Shown here: positions 5,507-11,077 of the stretch, one piece after another
Layout: each line of letters opens with the position of its first letter
Position numbering within the stretch: the first letter of the stretch is position 1
Assembly: GCA_030617125.1 (NCBI GenBank)
Contig: JAUWWA010000019.1
Location: forward strand, 1-11,077
DNA length: 11,077 nt
Source: Pirellulales bacterium
GTDB taxonomy: Bacteria; Planctomycetota; Planctomycetia; Pirellulales; Thermoguttaceae
Reading direction: 5' to 3'
The notes under the pieces: model-generated
Told to the model about the DNA's origin: nothing
The model's database searches: none
The model's input: the letters and a program-made list of their open reading frames with translations, nothing else
Translations under genes and position numbers: made by a program

Positions 5507-7357
5507 GTGATCGTTCGCATTTTCGCCCGGCGTGAACTCGTCGATGGAAGCCTCGCACCGGAAGACCCGGCGTTGCTGCTGGAAGGATCGTGGCCGGCCG
5601 AGAGCCGCGAGGGGAGGCTGGGGCAAAGCACAGCGATGCCCCAGCAACGCCCGGCCCGGGGCTTCGGCGCGCTCAGCCGCCAGCCACCCAGTACTCCTTG
5701 CCGTCGGGCGCTCGACGACCTGATCGACGGGCGCTTCGACTGGATTGATCGCCAGGCGGCCGAGTTCGCCGAGCAACTCGGGCCGGGCGATTCGGCCGGT
5801 GGAGACCTTTCAGCGGCGTACGTCAATGCACTGGCCCTACGCTACTACCTGGTGAAGTTGATCCGGCCGCTGGCCTACTTCACCGAGGTCCGGCCGTTGC
5901 GACGCAGCGATCACGTGGAATTGGTCGTCGCCGGGCGCGACAAGGACTACGCCGACGTGCTGGCGCGGCTGTCTTTGGCCGCGGGAGCGTACTTCCACGT
6001 GCGTTGGGTCAAGGATCGGCCAAACGCCGACCGCGATTTTCCATCGAACCCGGCATGGCGGCGCTATTGGGGTCGGTTCAGCCGGATGCTGAAACCTTCG
6101 TCCGTCCGCGCGGGTTCGCCGCGCGTGGTGTTGTGCGGCAATCCCCGGCTGCTCGATCCCGTCTGCCGAGAGTTGCTCGCGCGTGGCTGCAACGTCTGGC
6201 GGCTGTACGATCGGTTCGCCGTCAGGTCGTGGTTGCGGTGGCGAGGCGCCGGCGCGGGGCAACTGGTGTGCGATTCGAGCCTGGGCCGCGAGAACCGGCT
6301 GACGCTCGACATGCCCGGGCGGTTGGACTGCCGCGGCGTGAACCTGGCCCTGCCCGTCGAGCGATGGCTCGAACATCGCGTGGCGACGCACGGGCCGCGA
6401 CAAAGCCGTCTGATCGCACAACTCGACGCGCACTTCCGCGACGTGCGCCCCGATGCGGTGGTGCTCGACGAAGACGCCACGCCGCTGGCCCGGGCGGCGG
6501 TGGCCGTCGCCCGGCGATATACCGCGCGCTCGCTGGTCGTGCAACACGGCGTGCCGTGCTGCCGGTTCGGTTTTGCGCCGGCGGCGGCGGACCGTGTCCT
6601 CGTCTGGGGCCGGTCGTCCCAGCGACAGTTGATACGTTGGGGTGTGCCGGCGAAGCGAATTCGTATTACCGGGGCGGTGCAGGAAGAAGGGGTCAGGGTT
6701 CAGGGTTCAGGGGTCAGAGGTAAAGAGTCGGGGAACAGGGAGCAGGAAGAAGGGGGCAGGAAGAAGACGCCGCGGATTCTGCTTTTGACGACGGTTCCGC
6801 CGCGTGACGAACGCCCCGACGCGGTTTCGCTGCACCTGACCGGCCGTACCTACGCCGAGATGCTCCGCATGACGTTTGCGGCCATCGCCCAGATCGGCGG
6901 CGCCGAGTTAATCATCAAGCTGCATCCGCGTACGGGTGACGACCCGGTGGTGCGGGCGCTGAAGTCGGAGTTCGCCGCGCTCGATGCCCGCGTGGTTAGC
7001 GGCGGGCCGTTCCAGCAGTGGCTTCCCGACGCCGATTGCGTGCTCAGTTGCGGTTCGAGCGCCGGGGTCGAGGCCACGCGGTTTGGCGTGCCGGTGATCC
7101 AACTGACGCCGTCCGGCGCAAAGGATTTTCTTCCGCACGACGAGTGGGGGCTTTGGGCCACGGCGCGAAGCAAGGCCGAACTTGGGCGATTGCTCGGCCG
7201 GCTGCTCAGTGAAGGTTGGCAACCGCCGATTGGCGGTAACCCTGAAACATTCGCCGACTTCGGTGTGCCGCCGGCCGCACGCATTGTTGACGAGATCCTC
7301 AACCCCACGGCGCCGGAAATCCAGAGCACGTTTAGCCGCCGCGTCCACGCGGCGTAA
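5507..7357 (+). CDS. GT-B-fold surface glycan transferase (capsule/CDP-glycerol-transferase-like)
   Basis: A 616-residue protein with an N-terminal region that I do not recognise (1-330) and a C-terminal half with GT-B-type motifs: VVQHGVP (344-350), an LHP motif with His473-Pro474, and SCGSSAGVEATRFGVPVI (514-531) with Glu522. These order and spacing patterns are shared by capsule synthesis, polysialyl- and CDP-glycerol glycerophosphotransferase-like enzymes. It may transfer a CMP- or nucleotide-linked unit onto the glycan. GTG start is fixed by AAGGAG at 5494. Two repeats are read in frame: a hairpin at residues about 36-46 within an odd Gln/Pro/Arg-rich stretch (27-68), and heptamer-derived residues 393-417 (VRVQGSGVRG and so on) in the linker between the two Rossmann halves. 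The C-terminal SRRVHAA is also encoded by a hairpin. No transmembrane helix is evident. Donor and acceptor are unknown. Confidence 0.72.
   Translation: MIVRIFARRELVDGSLAPEDPALLLEGSWPAESREGRLGQSTAMPQQRPARGFGALSRQPPSTPCRRALDDLIDGRFDWIDRQAAEFAEQLGPGDSAGGDLSAAYVNALALRYYLVKLIRPLAYFTEVRPLRRSDHVELVVAGRDKDYADVLARLSLAAGAYFHVRWVKDRPNADRDFPSNPAWRRYWGRFSRMLKPSSVRAGSPRVVLCGNPRLLDPVCRELLARGCNVWRLYDRFAVRSWLRWRGAGAGQLVCDSSLGRENRLTLDMPGRLDCRGVNLALPVERWLEHRVATHGPRQSRLIAQLDAHFRDVRPDAVVLDEDATPLARAAVAVARRYTARSLVVQHGVPCCRFGFAPAAADRVLVWGRSSQRQLIRWGVPAKRIRITGAVQEEGVRVQGSGVRGKESGNREQEEGGRKKTPRILLLTTVPPRDERPDAVSLHLTGRTYAEMLRMTFAAIAQIGGAELIIKLHPRTGDDPVVRALKSEFAALDARVVSGGPFQQWLPDADCVLSCGSSAGVEATRFGVPVIQLTPSGAKDFLPHDEWGLWATARSKAELGRLLGRLLSEGWQPPIGGNPETFADFGVPPAARIVDEILNPTAPEIQSTFSRRVHAA
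5618..5644. repeat. Hairpin repeat inside the GT-B gene, N-terminal part
   Basis: CTGGGGCA (5618-5625), 11-base loop, TGCCCCAG (5637-5644): perfect 8-bp stem. It is read in frame as part of a low-complexity segment that looks unlike the surrounding protein, suggesting an inserted mobile palindrome. Confidence 0.65.
6689..6767. repeat. Heptamer repeat inserted in frame within the GT-B gene
   Basis: GGTCAGGGTTCAGGGTTCAG begins at 6691 and decays into GGGAACAGGGAGCAGG-like units up to about 6767. It is the same GGGTTCA family as the intergenic arrays, here without an inverted partner. It encodes about 25 Gly/Arg/Glu/Gln-rich residues (393-417) and keeps the reading frame. Confidence 0.8.
7337..7354. 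repeat. Hairpin overlapping the GT-B gene stop
   Basis: CGCCGCG (7337-7343), loop TCCA, CGCGGCG (7348-7354): perfect 7-bp stem ending 1 base before the stop TAA at 7355. It supplies the last residues RRVHAA. The flanking TTTAG and TAATAC recall the flanks of the hairpin at 3528, so the two may be one repeat family. No T-run follows. Confidence 0.55.
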
Positions 7358-7427
7358 TACACAGCCGCACGAATGGAGTTCTTGTCGACTTCCCAGTACC
7401 CGCCTAATTTCCATTGCAGCAATCACC

Positions 7428-8954
7428 GTGTCCACGCAGCTCGAAGCACTACACCCGACGCAGATTTCCGCTCCGCTAAGCGGCTGGCGACGGCTGCTGG
7501 GCGATTGGATGGTCGTCGGCTCGGCGACGGCCGTCTGCCACGCGCTGGGCGCGGTCACGGGGGTGCTGTTGCGCATGCTGCTGAGCCCAACCCAAATGGG
7601 CATCTTCAGCGCGCTGAAACTCTTTCTCAGCTACGGCAACTACGCCAACCTGGGCATCAGCAAGGGCGCCGCCCGGGAGTTCAACGTCGCCACCGGCCGG
7701 GGCGACGCCACCGCCGCGCGGCGCGGGCTGAACCTGGCCTTCACCGTCAACACGCTCAGTAGCCTGCTGTACGCCGCGGTGCTGGTCGGCGTGGGCGCGC
7801 GGATCGCGACAAGCGACGGCGCCTGGGCGAACGCCTGGGGCCTGGGGCTCGCCGTGGTCGGTTTGCTCGCCGTGCTGACGCGCTACGTCACGTTTCACGT
7901 CACGATCTTGCGGGCAAACCAGGCATTTGTAATCACCTCGCGGCTGTCGATCCTCGAAGGCGTGCTGACGCTTGCCGTCTGTCCCGCGGCCGCATGGTGC
8001 TGGGGACTGCCGGGCCTGTTGGGCGGCATCGTACTCGTGGTGCTCGGCTCGCTGGTGTTCGTGCGCCGTCACGCCGCCGCCGTGCTTCGCTGGTCGTGGA
8101 ACACGGCCGAAATCCGCCGGCTCGTCGGCATCGGGAGCCCGATCCTGCTGGCCGGCGCCGTCTCGTCGCTGCTGCGTTCGCTCGATAAGCTGATGATCCT
8201 CGGCTACTTCAGCGATCGCGAGTTTCAACTCGGCTGCTACTCGGCGGCGCTGTTGGTCACCGGTCACCTCTTCGGTTTGGGGAACATGCTCGCCATGGTC
8301 ACCGGGCCGAGGCTTGGGGAAAAATACGGCCATTCGGCCGACCGCCGCGCGGTGGCGCGTTTGGCCGCCCGGGCGAGCGAATTGCAGGCCGCCGCCATCG
8401 CCCTGCCCGCCGCGCTGGCGTTGCTGGTCGCGCCGCCGCTGTTGGCGCATCTATTGCCCGAATATCGATCCGGCCTGGCGCCGCTGGTGTGGCTCGTGCC
8501 GGGCGTGGTGGCGATGACGCTCGCACTGCCGGGGAGCCAGATGCTCGTGGCCGTCGGACGGCAGCGCCGGGCGCTGCTGGCCGTGCTGCTGGCCACGGCG
8601 GCCGCCGCGGTGGGAAATCACCTGGCGCTGCGCGGCGGGTTCGGACTGATGGGCGTCGCCGCGGCCACGGCCACCGCCTACGCGGTCTATTTCGTGCTCA
8701 TCGCCGCGCTCTCGCTGTGGATCGAACTCGACGCGCCCGGGCGGTTGCGGTACGTCGGCATGCTTGCGCTCGCCGTAGGGCCGACGGTGGGTTCGGCGGT
8801 GTTGTTGCAGCGATGGTATCCCGACACGATCGCCGCGACGGTCGCCGCCGTGGTCGTCATTTGGAGCATAAGCGTCGCCGTCGGCTGGCGCCACGGCGGC
8901 TGGGGAGAAGAACTGAAAAGAACCAATGAACCGCTTTTCCCTCGACGAACTTGA
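7428..8954 (+). CDS. Polysaccharide flippase, Wzx/MATE-like
   Basis: A very hydrophobic protein of about 508 residues with roughly 12-14 membrane helices, the size and composition of the MOP-superfamily exporters that flip lipid-linked glycans across the inner membrane. The start region LLGDWMVVGSATAVCHALGAVTGVLLRMLLSPTQ is the typical first helix plus amphipathic loop. The middle segment SPILLAGAVSSLLRSLDKLMILGYFS matches the conserved family region around the helix preceding the central loop. I chose GTG 7428 because it starts just before this fold. The open frame extends upstream to 7182 but would overlap the GT-B gene by 176 bases. No clear ribosome-binding site precedes it. The gene ends in a 29-base overlap with the next gene, which suggests translational coupling. 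The transported lipid-linked glycan is unknown. Confidence 0.85.
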   Translation: MSTQLEALHPTQISAPLSGWRRLLGDWMVVGSATAVCHALGAVTGVLLRMLLSPTQMGIFSALKLFLSYGNYANLGISKGAAREFNVATGRGDATAARRGLNLAFTVNTLSSLLYAAVLVGVGARIATSDGAWANAWGLGLAVVGLLAVLTRYVTFHVTILRANQAFVITSRLSILEGVLTLAVCPAAAWCWGLPGLLGGIVLVVLGSLVFVRRHAAAVLRWSWNTAEIRRLVGIGSPILLAGAVSSLLRSLDKLMILGYFSDREFQLGCYSAALLVTGHLFGLGNMLAMVTGPRLGEKYGHSADRRAVARLAARASELQAAAIALPAALALLVAPPLLAHLLPEYRSGLAPLVWLVPGVVAMTLALPGSQMLVAVGRQRRALLAVLLATAAAAVGNHLALRGGFGLMGVAAATATAYAVYFVLIAALSLWIELDAPGRLRYVGMLALAVGPTVGSAVLLQRWYPDTIAATVAAVVVIWSISVAVGWRHGGWGEELKRTNEPLFPRRT

Positions 8955-9801
8955 ACGCCGTTGCCAGAAGCCCGACCATCGGCGCGTCGGCAATTGGATG
9001 GCCCGGCACGTTAGCCGGCCGGCGGCGCTGCGTATTACGCGAGTGGTGGCGCCTTCGGGCATTTCGGCCAATGCGGTTACACTCGCCGCGTGGGGATGTG
9101 GCGTCGCCGCCGCCTGCGCGCTGGCGTGGGGGACGATTGGGGGCTGGGTCGCGGCCGCCGTGTTGCTGCAGACGTGGTACCTGCTCGACCACGTCGACGG
9201 CCAGCTCGCTCGGCTGCGCGGCGCCGCCTCGCTCGACGGCGTGCAGTTGGACTACCTGATGCACCACACGATCAACCTGCTCGTGACGCTGGGAATGGGC
9301 GCCGGGCTGTTCGTGCGGACGACCGAACCGCTTTGGGCCGTCGCCGGGTTAGTCTGCGGCGTGTCGCTGCTGCTAATCACCTTGCAGCACGACGCCCGCT
9401 ACAAGGCGTTCATCCAGCGGCTCAAACGGCTCGACGGCCGGCTCGAAGTGGTCGGCGGCGGTGGTGGGCGGCCCGAGCCGCAACCACCCATCCCTCGCCG
9501 GCCCGTGCGGCTGGCGGCGTGGATCGCGCGGAAGGCCTGCGAAATGCACGTCGTGACCAACGTGACGTCGGTCCTGGCGTTGGTGCAATTGGCCGTTGGC
9601 GATACGCGGTTGCTCATCGCCGCGGCGTACCTTGCCGCAATAGCGCCGGTCGCCGCCGCGGTCGCCGGATGGACCCTCTTCCACTCCCAGCACGTCGGCG
9701 CGGCCGAGCGCGAGTTCGCCGCGTGGTACCAAACAGGGGACATTCTACTTTCTCACACACACGGTTTCGGCGAGACCGACGACACGAACGCAAAGAAATA
9801 G
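8926..9801 (+). CDS. CDP-alcohol phosphotransferase with Asp-to-His at the fourth motif position
   Basis: A 291-residue membrane protein of the CDP-alcohol phosphatidyltransferase family, which moves a phosphoalcohol or phosphatidyl group from a CDP-linked donor to an alcohol. The signature motif has the form D88-HV-D91-G92-QL-A95-R96, eight residues, G105, VQL, D109, YLM, H113. The fourth Asp, thought to be the catalytic base in this family, is His here. The family's surrounding layout (N-terminal amphipathic helix with KPDHRRVGNWMARHVSRP, then paired helices) is kept. A Gly/Pro-rich linker (about 176-195) splits the membrane region. The last 21 residues (from about 271) are encoded by a palindromic repeat. 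It starts inside the flippase gene. With the cytidylyltransferase upstream, it could place a CMP-activated alcohol phosphate on the glycan or lipid. Confidence 0.85.
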   Translation: MNRFSLDELERRCQKPDHRRVGNWMARHVSRPAALRITRVVAPSGISANAVTLAAWGCGVAAACALAWGTIGGWVAAAVLLQTWYLLDHVDGQLARLRGAASLDGVQLDYLMHHTINLLVTLGMGAGLFVRTTEPLWAVAGLVCGVSLLLITLQHDARYKAFIQRLKRLDGRLEVVGGGGGRPEPQPPIPRRPVRLAAWIARKACEMHVVTNVTSVLALVQLAVGDTRLLIAAAYLAAIAPVAAAVAGWTLFHSQHVGAAEREFAAWYQTGDILLSHTHGFGETDDTNAKK

Positions 9802-9810
9802 CATGTCCCC
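9736..9810. repeat. REP-like palindrome joining two genes
   Basis: GGGGACATTCTACTTTCT (9736-9753) matches 14 of 18 bases of the reverse complement of 9793-9810 (GGGGACATGCTATTTCTT). An AACA and a TTTTT flank the ends. It is the same GGGGACA/TGTCCCC family as 5324-5486. It contains the last 20 or so codons and the stop of the CDP-alcohol transferase gene and an ATG (9803) in frame with the next gene. Confidence 0.75.
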
Positions 9811-9832
9811 TTTTTCCGCGACTACACCAAGA

Positions 9833-10924
9833 ATGCTCGTTCATGTGCTCATCTTGAACTACAATGGGCGCCGGCTCTTGGCCGAGTGTTTGCCTTCGGT
9901 GCTGCGCGCGGCCGAGACCTCGCGCCACCGGTGCGACGTGGCGGTCGTCGACAACGACTCGACCGACGATTCCGTGCCGTGGCTGGCCGAGCACTTTCCA
10001 AGGGTCCGCGTCATCGGCCTGCCGAACCGGGGACTGTGCTCGTTCAACGACGTGGTGCCCACGTTGGAAGGCCCGGTGGCCGTGCTGCTGAACAACGACA
10101 TCCAGCTCGACGCCGGCTGCATCGATCCATTGATCGATCCGTTGGTGGCCGACTCGCAGTGTTTCATGACGGCCCCGCTGTGCCGGCGAATGGACGACGA
10201 CACATACGAAGGCTTCAAGACGGCGGTCTGCTGGCGGTGGGGGCTCGTGCAGGCGACGGCGCTCTTTCCGGGCCACGAGGCGGCGATCGATCGGCCGGGG
10301 CTGACGGCCTCGGCCGGGGCGGCTATGGCGGTCGACTGCCGCAAGTTCGTCGAGTTGAGCGGGTTCGATCCGCTCTACCTGCCCGGCCGGCTCGAAGACC
10401 TCGACTTCGCGTTTCGGGGCTCCATGGCGGGCTACCACGCCCGATACATCCCCGAGGCGGTTGCCCGGCATCGCGGCATGGCCACGTTCGCCGAGGTGTT
10501 CGGCCGCGACGGTTGCGACGCGTTGGCGCTGCGCAACACGCTGCTTTTCCAGTGGAAAAACCTCCGGCATTCGCGCCACCTCCTGCGGCAGTGCATGGCG
10601 TTGCCGCTACGGCTGGCGTGGGACGTTTGCCGCAGCGCGTCGGCGCCGCGCCGGCGACGTTGGGTATTCCTTCGCGCGCTACTGGCGGCGCTTACCAGAG
10701 CGCACATGCTGCGATCGCCGCACTATCGCGCCGGCGGCACTACCGCGCAAGAGTACGAGTTCTTCGATCGCTTCCGGCCGGAGCGATTGGGGGAGCAAAG
10801 ACAAGGCGCCCCAGTGGGAGGCGTCTCCGACGGCGACTGGAACACGAACGGGCGATGGTCGCCGAAGGAGCCGCCTCCCACAGTGGTGAGTTACCGTATA
10901 CCGATTCAGTGGGGGGAATCTTGA
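9833..10924 (+). CDS. Family 2 glycosyltransferase
   Basis: A 363-residue GT-A glycosyltransferase with no obvious membrane helix. It opens with VHVLILNYNGRRLLAECLPS and VDNDST (39-44), has the DxD-like NND (87-89) for metal/nucleotide binding, and the GRLEDLDFAFR acceptor-side motif (Glu188/Asp189, catalytic base region), like rhamnosyltransferase-type enzymes. It adds a sugar from a nucleotide sugar to the growing glycan. I prefer ATG 9833 because the longer form from 9803 starts inside a palindromic repeat and adds 10 residues, MSPFSATTPR, that are repeat-like. Either is possible, as no Shine-Dalgarno is clear. The final 40 or so residues, from about 322, come from another inverted repeat (10814-10881) and look unlike the fold. 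The stop overlaps the next start as TTGA. Sugar donor unknown. Confidence 0.85.
   Translation: MLVHVLILNYNGRRLLAECLPSVLRAAETSRHRCDVAVVDNDSTDDSVPWLAEHFPRVRVIGLPNRGLCSFNDVVPTLEGPVAVLLNNDIQLDAGCIDPLIDPLVADSQCFMTAPLCRRMDDDTYEGFKTAVCWRWGLVQATALFPGHEAAIDRPGLTASAGAAMAVDCRKFVELSGFDPLYLPGRLEDLDFAFRGSMAGYHARYIPEAVARHRGMATFAEVFGRDGCDALALRNTLLFQWKNLRHSRHLLRQCMALPLRLAWDVCRSASAPRRRRWVFLRALLAALTRAHMLRSPHYRAGGTTAQEYEFFDRFRPERLGEQRQGAPVGGVSDGDWNTNGRWSPKEPPPTVVSYRIPIQWGES
10814..10881. repeat. REP-like inverted repeat at the GT2 gene end
   Basis: GTGGGAGGCGTCTCCGACGG starts at 10814 and the 24-base arm runs to 10837. Its partner 10858-10881 reads in reverse as GTGGGAGGCGGCTCCTTCGG and onward, matching 21 of 24 bases. 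The 20-base spacer forms the loop. GTGGGAG(G)CGGCTCC-type palindromes are a known bacterial REP style. It is a third repeat family in this window and encodes part of the C-terminal tail of the glycosyltransferase. Confidence 0.75.
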
Positions 10925-11077
10925 GCACGGACGTATCCAGGTTGATTCGCGAGGACGTGAGGAACGCTCAGCAATGCGACGGCCGCCTTGAGGGCGCGCT
11001 GGAGGCACGGCGCGCCCGTCGCTACCCGATCTCGCGCTGGTACGTCCGTCCGGCGGCGAACTGGCTCGCCGCGGTGC
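10921..11077 (+). CDS. Start of a gene, possibly a second CDP-alcohol phosphotransferase (partial)
   Basis: From TTG 10921, overlapping the preceding stop as TTGA, the frame is open for 52 codons to the right edge. A G-run (10911-10916) a few bases upstream could serve as a weak ribosome-binding site. Residues 1-34 are charged and soluble-looking (EDVRNAQQCDGRLEGALEARRA). Then RYPISRWYVRPAANWLAAV resembles the amphipathic helix with an RP pair that precedes the first membrane helix in CDP-alcohol phosphotransferases, as in the gene at 8926. The catalytic motif lies outside the window, so this is a weak call from the N-terminus and context only. Later in-frame starts are possible. Confidence 0.5.
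   Translation, partial: MSTDVSRLIREDVRNAQQCDGRLEGALEARRARRYPISRWYVRPAANWLAAV

Noticed and set aside
7182..7427. Longer N-terminus for the flippase
   Set aside because: It would overlap the GT-B gene by 176 bases in another frame and has a charged, non-membrane composition typical of a shadow frame.

Overview
The window is GC-rich, double-stranded bacterial chromosome with no rRNA, tRNA or complete mobile element. GC-rich coding, few strong Shine-Dalgarno sites, several families of short hairpin and heptamer repeats inside and between genes, and a compact surface-glycan gene set suggest a member of the Planctomycetota. This assignment is an inference from gene style and repeats, not from a marker gene.

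Layout. The left 1.27 kb is the 5' part of a minus-strand gene for a B12-binding-domain radical SAM protein, running off the left edge. A 287-bp AT-richer divergent intergenic region (1268-1554) follows, with candidate promoters in both directions. Next on the plus strand is a two-component pair: a histidine kinase with two membrane helices and no real sensor domain (1555-2487), then an OmpR/PhoB-type response regulator (2683-3414). An 18-bp perfect inverted repeat built of GGGTTCA heptamers lies between the two. The 364 bp after the regulator (3415-3778) hold no gene: two opposed heptamer arrays, a GC-rich hairpin, a candidate promoter and a 5'-leader hairpin.

From 3779 to the right edge is a dense plus-strand cluster that looks like one transcription unit: SpsF-like cytidylyltransferase, HAD-fold phosphatase-like protein, large GT-B-type transferase of the capsule/CDP-glycerol-transferase kind, polysaccharide flippase, CDP-alcohol phosphotransferase, family 2 glycosyltransferase, and the start of another gene that may be a second CDP-alcohol phosphotransferase. 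Together they suggest synthesis of a CMP-activated sugar or alcohol phosphate, its transfer to a lipid or glycan, assembly by glycosyltransferases and export across the membrane. In other words, a cell-surface phosphoglycan or phosphoglycolipid pathway with unknown product.

Two features stand out. First, palindromic repeats of four different kinds sit exactly at gene ends and supply the C-terminal residues of four proteins (HAD, GT-B, CDP-alcohol transferase, GT2) and perhaps the start codon of one. Two more repeats are read in frame inside the GT-B protein. Second, three of the cluster's enzymes carry by-eye substitutions at signature residues: the cytidylyltransferase nucleotide-binding loop, HAD motif I and III residues, and the fourth Asp of the CDP-alcohol transferase motif. 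The cluster may therefore use altered chemistry or include non-catalytic members.
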